Origin: Bacteriovoracia bacterium | Lineage (GTDB): Bacteria; Bdellovibrionota; Bacteriovoracia; Bacteriovoracales; Bacteriovoracaceae | Reading direction: 5' to 3' | DNA length: 64,000 nt | Assembly (NCBI GenBank): GCA_030431635.1 | Contig: JAUIIL010000009.1 | Coordinates: 62,001 to 126,000 of the forward strand | Shown: positions 26,582 to 36,492 of the stretch, in pieces | How positions within the stretch are numbered: the stretch's first letter is position 1 | How the letters are laid out: every line of letters starts with the position of its first letter | Program-made: the position numbers and the translations under genes | The notes under the pieces: model-generated | Databases searched by the model: none | What the model saw: only the letters and a program-made list of their open reading frames with translations | What the model was told of the DNA's origin: nothing

Positions 26582-27439
26582 ATGAAACTCTCATTTATTT
26601 TGCTCTTTTGTGTTCTTAGCGTTTATTCAAAAACTTTTCTTTATTTTCATGGTGGGCCAGGTGGAAACTCTTTACCAGAGCAGAATCTTCTCGCTGAAAA
26701 ATTCAAAGGGAAGGGACACAAGATTGTTTTTTGGAATGAAATTTCAAAAGTCAGAGACGAGGGTTATAAGTTTACAAAAGAATATGCTTTTAAAAAGAAT
26801 CTTCATTCGGCAAGAGAGTTTTTACTAAAAAATCATCATGATGATGAGGTTTATTTGATAGGGCATTCATTTGGGGCTCACTATGTTCTTGATCTTGCAA
26901 GGCAATTCCCTCAGTTTGTTGCTGCCAACCTCCTCATTGGTCCAGTTCTTGATACTACTCAAACAGATAAGTTGATCGTTGAGTTTAACTTAAATACCTT
27001 AGACAAAGATTCAGAAGCTCATAAGGCTATGGAGAAAGTTGCCGCTAATTATGATGAGGAACTCGAAAAATCACGGGCCATGATTTATCAAACGGCTTTT
27101 ACTAACCCAGCTTTTGTCCCTGCTTATTTCAATTCTCCTGATAAACTTCAAGCTTATTTTGCTTATTTAACAGGTGCCTATGCTTTTGACTTAGAAGTGT
27201 TGGTTGATGTTCGTGCTTCAATAAATCCTGCTTTTTATAGGAGACGTCCAACAACTGTTCCAACATTGGCCCTTTTTGGTTCAAAAGATCATGTCTCTCA
27301 AATTGATTCTCAAAGATATGTTCTTGAGTCACAATTTGCTGATATTGAAATGAGAGAAGTTCTTAACCAAAAGCACTTCTATCATCTTGAAGATTTTGAT
27401 GGATTTTATTCAGAAGTTAGTAATTTTATAGCTTATTAG
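26582..27439 (+). CDS. Exported alpha/beta hydrolase
   Basis: 285 residues with a signal peptide (1-16, ending VYSK). HGGPGG at 23-28 forms the oxyanion loop typical of proline iminopeptidase-like hydrolases; the nucleophile is S96 in IGHSFGAH, the acid is in FGSKDHVSQID and the histidine in NQKHFYHL. GGAGG precedes the ATG. Probably a periplasmic or secreted peptidase or esterase. The stop overlaps the convergent ThiF-like gene by four bases (TTAG). Confidence 0.8.
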   Translation: MKLSFILLFCVLSVYSKTFLYFHGGPGGNSLPEQNLLAEKFKGKGHKIVFWNEISKVRDEGYKFTKEYAFKKNLHSAREFLLKNHHDDEVYLIGHSFGAHYVLDLARQFPQFVAANLLIGPVLDTTQTDKLIVEFNLNTLDKDSEAHKAMEKVAANYDEELEKSRAMIYQTAFTNPAFVPAYFNSPDKLQAYFAYLTGAYAFDLEVLVDVRASINPAFYRRRPTTVPTLALFGSKDHVSQIDSQRYVLESQFADIEMREVLNQKHFYHLEDFDGFYSEVSNFIAY

Positions 27440-28473
27440 AGTAGGTAATTGTTAATTTTATCAAGGTCGATAGAGTAATTACCACTTTTAATGTCATAGA
27501 GGATAATATCGAGGACGCTCTTAGTAATCATTGATGAAAAGAGGGCTGCTTCCCATGCCAGTTGGGAGTAACCGCCGAGTGTTCCATCTTTGATTCTTTC
27601 AATTGTCTGCTTTTGTCTATCAGTTAGGTTTTCATATCCGTTTGGAAAGTATTCCATGAAATATCTTGTTTTCTCTTCAAAGCTTTTTGAATGAAAATTT
27701 GAAAAGTCCTCATTTTCAAAGGCAATAGGGACATCTTCTTTGTCAAAGCGGTTAATGATAATAACACCTTTTTCATCAAACCCCGTCAGCATTGGAATTT
27801 TATGTTTTTTACAATACTTTCTAATAAGTATCTTAGTAGGGACGTCATCGGCAGCGTCTAAGACAACTTTATTTTGAGCATTTGATTGAAAAAACGCTTC
27901 AATATTATCAGCATTCAATCCTTCATTAAAAAGTTTCAAATTTAGATAAGGATTATATTCATATAAATCTTTCTTGAGCGCATCGAGCTTATGAAGTCCC
28001 CAATTAACAACAGAGTCACTAATAATTCGAGTCCCATTGGAAGGTTTAATCTCTTTGATTTCTGCTATATTGAAGTTTTCAATTCCAGACTTGGCCATGA
28101 CATGAGTTGCATTGGAGCCAACAGAAGAGCCAACGACAAAAACATGAGATTGTCTGAGTTTTTGCTGCTCTTCTTCAGTTATTTTATCTTTATTTCTCCA
28201 TGTAATGAGGCTTTGAAAGGATTCTTTATCGGGAATAATAACAACTTCGTTACCTCTCCAAGGGAAATTAACACCGACGAAACAATGCTTTCTATGTGAG
28301 TTAGTACATCTGGCAATTTCATTAAGCTCTCTTTCTTGTATTTCACGTGAATTAATCACAATAAAATTTTTCCTTTGAGCTTCTTTAATAATCTCATCGA
28401 TACAACTCCCTTTAATAAAATAAGGGGTGTCTTCTTTCGTAATACTTGATTTTTTTTGAGTGAATAATTTCAT
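27436..28473 (-). CDS. ThiF/MoeB/HesA-type (E1-like) adenylyltransferase-fold protein
   Basis: 345 residues. An N-terminal part of about 100 residues precedes an E1-like Rossmann domain: VFVVGSSVGSNATHVMAKSG (nucleotide loop), then LHKLDALKKDLYEYNP and VVLDAADDVPTK, the conserved ATP/Asp region. Such enzymes adenylate the C-terminus of a ubiquitin-like protein or a peptide. I do not see the CxxC zinc pairs or an obvious thioester cysteine, so it may be a non-canonical member that activates a carboxylate without sulfur transfer. No ubiquitin-like partner is encoded nearby. Confidence 0.75.
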   Translation of the reverse strand: MKLFTQKKSSITKEDTPYFIKGSCIDEIIKEAQRKNFIVINSREIQERELNEIARCTNSHRKHCFVGVNFPWRGNEVVIIPDKESFQSLITWRNKDKITEEEQQKLRQSHVFVVGSSVGSNATHVMAKSGIENFNIAEIKEIKPSNGTRIISDSVVNWGLHKLDALKKDLYEYNPYLNLKLFNEGLNADNIEAFFQSNAQNKVVLDAADDVPTKILIRKYCKKHKIPMLTGFDEKGVIIINRFDKEDVPIAFENEDFSNFHSKSFEEKTRYFMEYFPNGYENLTDRQKQTIERIKDGTLGGYSQLAWEAALFSSMITKSVLDIILYDIKSGNYSIDLDKINNYLL

Positions 28474-28548
28474 AACTATACCAACTTGCTAAATTGTAAG
28501 TGATGTTATTTGTTTGAGTCAAAAGAGGAATTTTATTTTCGCGGTAAA

Positions 28549-31500
28549 TTATTCTTTACTCTGCTCAATCACTTGATTTAGCTCATCTAAGAGCTTTGGG
28601 TTCTTTGGAGTAGGCTTGTTCCCGTCTTTTTTCTCAATTTTAGGAAATGAAGCCGGGGAGCGCTCAGCTCCTTTTCCTGTGATGAAATCTTGGTATTGTT
28701 GAGTGAGTTCATCAGCAACGTTATAAACCAAGGGAGGTATATTGGCCGCTTTAGTTCCGCCAATCTGATACTCCAAGAATTCTAGGGAACCTTCATCGTT
28801 AAGTTCATAGATAGCAATAGCATTTTCATCAAAAAAATCAACTTCAATAGACTTCTTACCGGCCTTATGCATATCGACAATAAGAGCATCAAGTTTGTCC
28901 TTGGGTAGGGCGAGCTGGTCATTTTGAGTATCAATGGCCTTATTTCTCAAAATAATATGAACACGATCTTCTTCTTCGTTAATTCCCAAAGACACACCAC
29001 CAGAATCGGTTGCGTCTCTTAGGAGCTGTTTCATTTTTTCATTTTTTGTCATTCTCAGCTCAAGCTGCTTATCCTCTGTGAAAGTTCTTGGAGCGTATTT
29101 TCCAGAAGCTCTCATCGCTCCTTGGGCCGCTCCGTAGCTACCAGCAGAGGTGAGTGAAGGTGAGGAAGATGTGGCAGCTTTACTTGCAACTTGTCCGGCA
29201 GCTCGCGAGGCACCTTGGGCCAAGGCACTACCTAAAGAGCTCTCTGAATTATCTCCAAAAGCGATACTTGCTCTCTCTCCTGATTTACGGGCCCTATCAA
29301 CATCTGAATAAATCTGATTCATCTCCTGGGCCCTTGCTTTTTGCTCTTCTTCAAGTTCAGTGATATTTTTTTCTAATTCATTTTTTCTCTGAATGTCTTT
29401 TTCTCTGGCAAGCTCTTCCTTGTATCTCTCAAGTTCTTTTTGAGCATCTTCGACTTTATTTTTAAGAGAGTCGACGTAACCTCGCAACTCATCTGAGTTC
29501 TCTATGTTATTAGAGCTAGCGATATTTTTTGAGAGATCGTTTGTGACTTTAGCAAACTGACCATTAAATTGACTTGCGTTACTAATCAGATCAGGTGTGA
29601 AAGGACCAGGAACGACCGCCTGATTTGATTGAGAAACAGCAGGGATATCTTCGCTTACAATTGAGTTTTTTCCACTGCTGGCCGGAGAGCGGTCTCCTGC
29701 AGCGTAATTGGCATGAGCTTCTTTTACTTGTTCTTCAGTTAGGCCTTTTCCTTTTAAAAAGTTTGCTCTCATTCGAGCGGCATAACCATTCGCTGCAAGT
29801 GTTTCTCTAGATGGGGCGTAGATAACTTTTCCGTTGTCATCCACTTTATAGTCGTTACCTTTTTGGTTCCTGCTATCAGAAACGTTTGAGATAATAGCTT
29901 GCTGAATTTTTGAAGCCTCTTCTCCAGCTTCAAAAAAGAGTAGGGAGTCTTGTAGCCGTTTTTCTGAAACAGCTAAGTCTTTTTTACTATCGTAGTAGCG
30001 ATTTCCTTCTTTATCAACAGCATTAAGTTTTGATTGAAAAAGCTGCGCTAATGTCGACCATGTTTTTTCAAAATACTCTTTATTCCCACTATCACAAAGA
30101 CTTAGCAACGCTTTGTTATCTAGGTTTTCTTTGAGACAAACTTCATTTAATAGTTTGTTTTTGTAACCAGCAATCTCCTGATCGTTTGAAGGGAATTTAA
30201 AAAATGGTTTCCCTGTTTTTAATGGGTCATCTTTAAGAGCATTGATAATAGAACAGTACTTAGTCATCATATTATCATCTTGTGAGGTGACTGCTCTAGA
30301 ACTCTTTGCATAAGTATCTCTTTGGTTAGAATCATCAAGTAAATCCAAGATATTTTGATAAGCCTTAACCGTTTGGGTCGCTTTTTCACCTGTATAAGCT
30401 TCTCTATTATCTAGATTCTCGCAATAACTTAAAAGAAAGTTTTGAGCGATTTCTTTCTTTTCATCACCATGCTCTGCCATGGCCCTTGCTATAGTTGGTC
30501 TCATTTCTCCTTTAAGAGCTTTAAGATCGTTATGGCTTGGAAGGGCACAAGCAAACTTTTCTAAACTCTCTTGCATGGAAACACAAGACTTCGCAATATC
30601 ATCAATCATAGGTTCAAAAACTTTTTCCGTTTCTAGTCCTATCTGCCCTTTGTTTAATCCAATGCCATAAACATTATTAACAATAGCATTAAAGAAGTTT
30701 TCTTGTTGCTCTATCGTTAAAGGAGCTCCAATTTCATTTTTATTTTTCATTTCTAACTCAAGACCTCTTTGGGCCTTGGCTAATCCTTCCAAGAAAGGCT
30801 TGAAAGAGGATGGGTTAGAAACGATTGAGCGGAAAAGAGGATCTTCGTATGCAAATTGGAATGCTTTAAATGCCTCTCTATCTTTTAAGATTTCTCCAAA
30901 GACAACACTTTTAAGATTATTAAGGTTCAAATTTTCCAAAGACGTAACTTTATGAAATTGCTCTAAAATTTTGGATGCCCCTTTAGCAAGAGATTGCATT
31001 GCTTGAGTACGCTCATGTGATAGTTTCATATTGTTTAGAAAATCAAACTCCGACTTACTTAAGCACTGATTAGACTGGATTTCTTTATCATCGCCTTGAA
31101 AGATAGAGCTAACACTTTTATTTTGGAAATTTTTATCTACAGGAAGCTCTAATAAAGAGCTTGCATACTGATGGTAGTAGGCGCTTTCAAAATTATCTCT
31201 CCAATTATGTGTTGGCCCTTCCTTATAGATTTTTTTTAGATCTTCTTGCAAAAAGGCCCACTGAGTTTTAACTCCCTTTTTATTAACGTTACAAGGGTTG
31301 CCTTTCGCAAGGAGAGTGGCCATTAAATTTTTGGGCTGGCATGAAGCGAGTTTTCTCTTTGATTCTTCGCTGATTGAGTTGGCACTAATGAGTGTTTCTA
31401 AGTTTGAAACTTCTTGCATCTTTTGCATCACAAGAGTTTGATAGCGCTGTAGAAACATAGAACCCATCTCATCTTCTATTAAGACTTCTCTTTCAAGTCT

Positions 31501-31878
31501 ATTTTCTTTAGATTCTAAGTTTCTTGTGAGAGAGTTCTCACAGTTATTACAAATTAGAGTATCAAGCATGGGTTCAGCTGAAAGATTACTTTTTCTTGAG
31601 AGATCTGTGATAGAACACTCATTTCCAAGGAAGCTTATCATTGATTCAATTGAATTTGCAGAAGGTATATCTAGGTGAGAGTGACAATCACCTTGAAAGT
31701 TCTTTCCTTGAGCTTCGCTTTTATTTCGGTGCTGCCTTCTGATTTGTCTTTTTTTCCCTCTTTCAATATGAAAGATACCTCCGCTATTATTAGTTTCTTT
31801 ATTAGTTTGAGAATAAGAAACTTCTAATTTGAAGATAGGACAAAAAATTAGAACAATTAATAATACAAAAACTCTCAA
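28549..31878 (-). CDS. Large exported protein of unknown function with coiled coil
   Basis: 1109 residues from a TTG at 31878 with GAGGAG upstream. Signal peptide 1-24. The middle (about 100-700) is helical with several cysteines (such as LICNNCENSL); about 790-880 is a heptad-rich Lys/Glu coiled coil, followed by a Ser/Ala-rich linker and a C-terminal domain of about 150 residues. No family recognised. It directly follows the exported protein at 31903-32652 with a 24-bp gap and probably forms an operon with it. Likely a periplasmic or surface structural protein; possible link to prey interaction is guesswork. Confidence 0.65.
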   Translation of the reverse strand: MRVFVLLIVLIFCPIFKLEVSYSQTNKETNNSGGIFHIERGKKRQIRRQHRNKSEAQGKNFQGDCHSHLDIPSANSIESMISFLGNECSITDLSRKSNLSAEPMLDTLICNNCENSLTRNLESKENRLEREVLIEDEMGSMFLQRYQTLVMQKMQEVSNLETLISANSISEESKRKLASCQPKNLMATLLAKGNPCNVNKKGVKTQWAFLQEDLKKIYKEGPTHNWRDNFESAYYHQYASSLLELPVDKNFQNKSVSSIFQGDDKEIQSNQCLSKSEFDFLNNMKLSHERTQAMQSLAKGASKILEQFHKVTSLENLNLNNLKSVVFGEILKDREAFKAFQFAYEDPLFRSIVSNPSSFKPFLEGLAKAQRGLELEMKNKNEIGAPLTIEQQENFFNAIVNNVYGIGLNKGQIGLETEKVFEPMIDDIAKSCVSMQESLEKFACALPSHNDLKALKGEMRPTIARAMAEHGDEKKEIAQNFLLSYCENLDNREAYTGEKATQTVKAYQNILDLLDDSNQRDTYAKSSRAVTSQDDNMMTKYCSIINALKDDPLKTGKPFFKFPSNDQEIAGYKNKLLNEVCLKENLDNKALLSLCDSGNKEYFEKTWSTLAQLFQSKLNAVDKEGNRYYDSKKDLAVSEKRLQDSLLFFEAGEEASKIQQAIISNVSDSRNQKGNDYKVDDNGKVIYAPSRETLAANGYAARMRANFLKGKGLTEEQVKEAHANYAAGDRSPASSGKNSIVSEDIPAVSQSNQAVVPGPFTPDLISNASQFNGQFAKVTNDLSKNIASSNNIENSDELRGYVDSLKNKVEDAQKELERYKEELAREKDIQRKNELEKNITELEEEQKARAQEMNQIYSDVDRARKSGERASIAFGDNSESSLGSALAQGASRAAGQVASKAATSSSPSLTSAGSYGAAQGAMRASGKYAPRTFTEDKQLELRMTKNEKMKQLLRDATDSGGVSLGINEEEDRVHIILRNKAIDTQNDQLALPKDKLDALIVDMHKAGKKSIEVDFFDENAIAIYELNDEGSLEFLEYQIGGTKAANIPPLVYNVADELTQQYQDFITGKGAERSPASFPKIEKKDGNKPTPKNPKLLDELNQVIEQSKE

Positions 31879-31902
31879 AAAAACTCCTCTCTAAAGTTTT
31901 TC

Positions 31903-32652
31903 TTATTTAAATGAGCTTCCAGCCTCCGCTTTAAGCTCTTTTATCGAAAGAGCACCGTGAACTTTTTTTAACTCATTTGCATATCTTAAAAGCTGATCTT
32001 TAAAGTCTGGATATTTTTTTACTTTATCATCAGGATGAACTTCCGCTAAATCTGTCAAAAAATCATAAATAGTAAACTCAAGTTCCAAGATAGAATCAAA
32101 AACTCTAACTGAATTTATATCTGCATTAAAATGATTTTCTTTGTTATACAAAGAGTAGACCCAGCTTGTTTTTTCATTATAGAAAGCAATCCCATCAAGA
32201 GTTGCACGAGTAACACCGTTCCCTTCACAGTTGACTTTCGAATAGACTTCATTCCAGCGCTCTCCAATATATTCTTGATATTTCTGTGGAGTTTCAAAGC
32301 TTTTATAGCTAACTCCATCAATTTCTAAGATCTTTTCAAAAATGGGTTCTATTGGCCAATCTTCCCAATTATAACCACCCGTCTGAGCGAAATGACATAG
32401 TTCTTTTATATTTTCATCCGTCAAACCATACTTCTCTTTCAGTTCATCATTCGGGTTATTCAATACTGCTTGAGCGATATCTCTTGCTCCAGTTGAGTCG
32501 GCAACCTTATTTGAAGCTTCAAGCATTGTATTTGATACCTCATCGACTTTGCAGTTGCCCTGACAGTCATTCATGGCGACAAGTTCAAACGCAATTGTGT
32601 TCACAGCAAAAGTCATTAACATCACGCCTGTTAAAGTTGATAACAAAGTCAT
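31903..32652 (-). CDS. Exported protein of unknown function
   Basis: 249 residues. N-terminal signal peptide (about 1-22), then MNDCQGNCK with a close cysteine pair; two further cysteines at about 87 and 140. GGAG precedes the ATG. The rest is polar and mixed helix/strand with no known motif. First gene of a two-gene unit with the 1109-residue exported protein, so the products may interact. Confidence 0.6.
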   Translation of the reverse strand: MTLLSTLTGVMLMTFAVNTIAFELVAMNDCQGNCKVDEVSNTMLEASNKVADSTGARDIAQAVLNNPNDELKEKYGLTDENIKELCHFAQTGGYNWEDWPIEPIFEKILEIDGVSYKSFETPQKYQEYIGERWNEVYSKVNCEGNGVTRATLDGIAFYNEKTSWVYSLYNKENHFNADINSVRVFDSILELEFTIYDFLTDLAEVHPDDKVKKYPDFKDQLLRYANELKKVHGALSIKELKAEAGSSFK

Positions 32653-32851
32653 TTTAAATCTCCATTTAATTGTTCGGTTATTTTATTTAATTTCTTAAGC
32701 TTTTATCTCTATAACACACTGTAATTTTAGGTGCTTAGAAAGCTGATTAAATAAGTAATATTTTCAGGTAGTAGTGGCCAGTTTTGTTGGCAAATAATAG
32801 CTTTTATAAGCTCAACTCTTGAAATTTAGCTTAGTTAGCTTGTTTGGACCT

Positions 32852-33754
32852 TTAAGAACATACAGCCTTTTTATTTTCTTTAAGAATTCCTAATATCGTA
32901 AAAAAGCAGCAAAGAAATATCCCCAAAGCTGATAAGTAGTTTAGCTGTAGTCTTTTATCAAAAAACTCCAAAAGAAAAGTTGTCGCTGGAGTCAGGGACA
33001 AAAGAAGAGAAACAAGAAGAGGTTCACTGTGTTTTATTCCATATTGAATTAAAAGCATGGGGAGCATTATTCCAATAACGGCAATTCCTATAATCGATGG
33101 CATTAAATGTAGGTCATGAAATGTATTTTCAATGGAAATATTATTAAAAAGAAGAAAGAGCAAAGAGGCCAGCGAGATAGCAATGAAGCGAGCACTCGTT
33201 ATTGAGAGTGTTGTGAGATTAGTTGAACTTAAACTTTTTGAAATATAAGTATTTAAAACCATTCCAAGTCCAGATAAAACAGCAAGCACAACTCCCAGAG
33301 TGACTTTAAACTTATCACTAACAATAAAGGCAGATTTCCCATCAATGGCGACGTATGAAAGAAAAATACAAGAGAGCACGACAAGTGTTGGATATAGTAT
33401 TTTTGTCTCTTTCTTTTTCAAGACAACTTTCTCAATAATTGCTGAAAAACCTGGCCCGATTGAAAATGAGATGGCCCCAACTATAGCGGGTTCTATATAT
33501 CTTAAGGAAACAAAGAAACTAAGCCAATTAAGTGCTGTAACAAGGTTAAGAAAAATTAAATTCCTTAACTGCGCTTTATAGTCCTGTACTTTGTTCTGCC
33601 TGAGACTCAAAGCTATCAAAGCGAGGAATATTGTTGCGATCGAAAAAGTTAAAAAAGCGACTAAAACTGGGTCATAGCTAGTAAATAAATTACCTAAGAA
33701 AACATCTTGAGCAGAGCCAATAAGGACAAATAATAAAACGGATAAGAATCCCAT
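32852..33754 (-). CDS. EamA/DMT-family transporter
   Basis: 300 residues with ten hydrophobic segments in two halves, DMT layout. It aligns by eye with the transporter at 43302-44147: both have NLVT-x-L-x-W near residue 70, RYIEPA/RYIPAS, SF/LGPGF-type glycines and SLLLSLTP/SLSP near residue 245. The two lie on either side of the 34007-43298 cluster in the same orientation. Substrate unknown; metabolite export is typical. It is divergent from the cluster's first gene across 252 bp. Confidence 0.8.
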   Translation of the reverse strand: MGFLSVLLFVLIGSAQDVFLGNLFTSYDPVLVAFLTFSIATIFLALIALSLRQNKVQDYKAQLRNLIFLNLVTALNWLSFFVSLRYIEPAIVGAISFSIGPGFSAIIEKVVLKKKETKILYPTLVVLSCIFLSYVAIDGKSAFIVSDKFKVTLGVVLAVLSGLGMVLNTYISKSLSSTNLTTLSITSARFIAISLASLLFLLFNNISIENTFHDLHLMPSIIGIAVIGIMLPMLLIQYGIKHSEPLLVSLLLSLTPATTFLLEFFDKRLQLNYLSALGIFLCCFFTILGILKENKKAVCS

Positions 33755-34006
33755 GAAATATAATTACACTAGTTTTCTTTATCAGCAATTGCATAAGTTC
33801 TTTTTTATTACTAGTTTTAACAAAAAATTTTAAGGGCTTACGATCACTCTCGAATTCAACTATTACTTATAAACCCCTACAGAGTCTAATAATTCAAGCT
33901 TATTCAATTAGTTCCAGTCGCTTTTGGATGTGTAATTTCTACAAATAAAGAATAAATTTCAACACTTAGAAATGTTAGATGCTAGAATTTAACGCAAGGA
34001 GATATT

Positions 34007-35206
34007 ATGGAAAATCAGGTTCGTCCCTGGAAGGGGAACCTAGGCAAGATGATCCAATTCTCAAAAAAGAATTGGGCTCTAATGCATGATAGTAGTCTAA
34101 TTTATTTAACAGCAAAAGCTAAAGGTCGTAAACTTGTTGAAGGTGAACACGAATTCATCAACATGGTTAGTTGTGATTATCTAGGCATATCATCTCTTGC
34201 GGTTGTAAATAATGAGATAAGACGGATTCTAGATGAAGATATGCCAGTTAATCTATCCGTTTCTTCGGTTAGAATACAGTCTTCGCTTTTGAAAGATGTT
34301 GAGAGTAGGTTTGAAAATCTTTATGATATTAAATGTTTAATAAGCTTAAGTGCATCTGAAGCATCGAGTGCATTATTACCACTTTTAGCATCTGGCTACT
34401 TCCATGATTTTGATAAACCTGTAATGGTGTTTGATAAACAAGCTCATTTTTCTCTTAAGTATATTGCTCCCATCTGTATGAATGAGACGTTAACTCTCGA
34501 AATTGATAAAGATAATATGCAAGCATTGGAAATAATTTGCAGAGAAAATGAAAATGTAGTGTATGTTACAGATTCAGTTTATTCTTTAGGTGGTGAAAGT
34601 GCTATTGATGCTATTATAGAACTTCAGAAAAAATATAATTTATATGTTGTATTTGATGAAGCTCATTCTACATCGATCTATGGAGATCATGGAGAAGGAT
34701 TGATTCGTCCAAAATATAAAGAATTTCCGAAAGAAACATTTATCATATCGTCTTTTAATAAAGCATTTGGTGCTGCTGGTGGTGCTATTTTTATGTCAAA
34801 GGAATATAACAAACATGAAATAAAAACTCTGGCTGGACCTTTAGGATGGTCACAATGCATTTCCAATCCTGTTTTAGCAGCAATAAAAGGTGCTCTTACT
34901 GTTCATGAAAGTGGGTATGTAAGAGAGTTGCAGGCTGAGCTTAGAAAAAAATTACAATTATTTGATGAAAAAATTAAAACAAAACAATCAGGTTCATTGG
35001 CACCAATTAGAATCATTCCAACCAAGAGCTTAGAAGATACAAAGAATAAGGCTAAATTTCTTTTTGAGAATGGTTATTATCTAGCGCCTGTATATTTCCC
35101 AATAGTTCCTAAAGATACATACGGAATGAGAGTAATGTTACGTGCGGATCTGCAAATTCAAGAAATTGATAAATTAATTTTATTATTAGGTGAGATAAAT
35201 GATTAG
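34007..35206 (+). CDS. PLP-dependent alpha-oxoamine synthase (BioF/KBL/CqsA fold)
   Basis: 399 residues, full length for the family. H147 (QAHFSL) would stack on the PLP ring, D217 and H220 in DEAHSTSIYG contact the cofactor, and K252 in SFNKAFGAAGGA is the Schiff-base lysine. Family members condense an amino acid (or S-adenosylmethionine) with an acyl-CoA to an alpha-aminoketone: BioF for biotin, KBL for threonine breakdown, CqsA for the CAI-1 autoinducer. Lack of biotin or threonine genes and the coupled lyase, dehydratase, transporter and sensor genes argue for a specialised product. AAGGAGATATT precedes the ATG. GGCC words are absent, unlike the neighbourhood. Confidence 0.85.
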   Translation: MENQVRPWKGNLGKMIQFSKKNWALMHDSSLIYLTAKAKGRKLVEGEHEFINMVSCDYLGISSLAVVNNEIRRILDEDMPVNLSVSSVRIQSSLLKDVESRFENLYDIKCLISLSASEASSALLPLLASGYFHDFDKPVMVFDKQAHFSLKYIAPICMNETLTLEIDKDNMQALEIICRENENVVYVTDSVYSLGGESAIDAIIELQKKYNLYVVFDEAHSTSIYGDHGEGLIRPKYKEFPKETFIISSFNKAFGAAGGAIFMSKEYNKHEIKTLAGPLGWSQCISNPVLAAIKGALTVHESGYVRELQAELRKKLQLFDEKIKTKQSGSLAPIRIIPTKSLEDTKNKAKFLFENGYYLAPVYFPIVPKDTYGMRVMLRADLQIQEIDKLILLLGEIND

Positions 35207-36011
35207 AAGCTTATTAAATACTCCAGCGGATCACGAGGGAATGCTTTTGAAAGCGATTGAAACAAATGCAGACGCTTTAATCTTTGATTTGGAAGATGGT
35301 GTTCAAATTGGAAATAAAGAAAATGCAAGGATTGGATTACGTAGGATATGGAATAAAGTTAAAATTAGAAAAAGAAATATATTTATCAGAATTAATGACG
35401 TTCATACTATCGAAGGGATAAAGGATATAAACTTCCTATTTGAAAATAACATAGAGCCTTGCTTTATCATTTTGCCAAAGGTTGAAAGTGGCATCGAAGT
35501 TCAATTAACTAGAAAATTATTTAAAAAATCAAAACTTTGTCCAATTATTGAAACTTCAAAAGGAGTTACTGAAGCGAAGTCGATAATAAACTCATTGAAC
35601 AAGGGTGAGTATCTAATATTCGGGGAAGCTGATCTTTCAAGTCAGTTAAGAATTTCTCTTTATTCGACTTTTATTAAAGAAATTAAAAGACAATTAGTGC
35701 TGCTAAGTAACGATGAAAATGTTGGCGTTATTGATTCTCCGTGCTTTAGGTTAAAGGATGAAAGTTTTTTAACACAGGAAGTTCAGCACAGCTATGACTT
35801 TGGATTTAGTTCTAAAATTGCAATTCACCCTTCTCATATATCAATCATTAATAAAGTTTTTTCTCCTAGATATGAGCTTTCATATGACGAGATTCAAATA
35901 TTAGAACAATACAAAGATGAGCATAGTGGTATTAAAGTGAACAATGGTGATATGGTCGGTCCACCTATGGTGAGAATGATTCGAGAAAAAGAGGAACAAC
36001 TTGAAAGATAA
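35199..36011 (+). CDS. CitE/HpcH-HpaI family carbon-carbon lyase
   Basis: 270 residues. RSLLNTPAD at the start, ALIFDLEDGVQIGNKENAR (metal/CoA region) near residue 28, FIRIND near 65, ILPKVES near 92, IETSKGV near 118 and the FGEADLSSQL segment near 145 follow the CitE/malyl-CoA lyase barrel. These enzymes make or split beta-hydroxyacyl-CoA-type esters from an acyl-CoA and glyoxylate, pyruvate or oxaloacetate. The ATG overlaps the synthase gene by 8 bases with AGGTGAG upstream. Together with the MaoC-like protein it could supply an unsaturated acyl-CoA for the oxoamine synthase (inferred). Confidence 0.8.
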   Translation: MIRSLLNTPADHEGMLLKAIETNADALIFDLEDGVQIGNKENARIGLRRIWNKVKIRKRNIFIRINDVHTIEGIKDINFLFENNIEPCFIILPKVESGIEVQLTRKLFKKSKLCPIIETSKGVTEAKSIINSLNKGEYLIFGEADLSSQLRISLYSTFIKEIKRQLVLLSNDENVGVIDSPCFRLKDESFLTQEVQHSYDFGFSSKIAIHPSHISIINKVFSPRYELSYDEIQILEQYKDEHSGIKVNNGDMVGPPMVRMIREKEEQLER

Positions 36012-36492
36012 AAAAATGTTCAAACAAATTGATGAAGATATCTATGAAGAAAATTTCGGTTTGCTTTATGGAGATTTTAAAGAAAAATGTATCATTAAAC
36101 ATTTTCCAGGAAGAACAATCACGGAAACAGATAATATGCTAATTAGCATGCTTGGGATGAATGTTCATCCAATACATATTGATTATGAGCACTCAAAAGG
36201 AAATGAATGGGGAAGGCCAATAGTTTCAAGTTTGGTGACAGTAGCCATTGTGGGAGGTTTGAGTTTACGAGGAACTAGTGCTCAAGGATTAATGAATCTT
36301 GGTTGGAAGAATATAGAATTACCTAATCCTGTTTTTATTGGTGACACTTTATATGCTCAATCAAAATGCATAAATAAAAGACTTTCGAAAAGCCGAGAGC
36401 ATGTTGGGATTGTGCAAATGGAAACAATCGCTAAAAATCAGAAAAATGAAGTTGTTATAAAGTGGGAGCGTACGTTTATGGTGAGGGTTTGA
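36001..36492 (+). CDS. MaoC-like (R)-hydratase/dehydratase
   Basis: 163 residues from TTG 36001, with GAGGAA upstream; an ATG at 36016 is the alternative. The hot-dog fold signature is FPGRTITETDNMLISMLG followed by MNVHPIHIDYEHSK (the catalytic Asp/His region of MaoC hydratases) and FIGDTLYAQSK near residue 115. The family hydrates or dehydrates CoA-bound enoyl/hydroxyacyl groups, including mesaconyl-CoA. It overlaps the lyase gene by 11 bases. The lyase plus hydratase pairing matches the logic of beta-methylmalyl-CoA chemistry. Cytoplasmic. Confidence 0.8.
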   Translation: MKDKKMFKQIDEDIYEENFGLLYGDFKEKCIIKHFPGRTITETDNMLISMLGMNVHPIHIDYEHSKGNEWGRPIVSSLVTVAIVGGLSLRGTSAQGLMNLGWKNIELPNPVFIGDTLYAQSKCINKRLSKSREHVGIVQMETIAKNQKNEVVIKWERTFMVRV

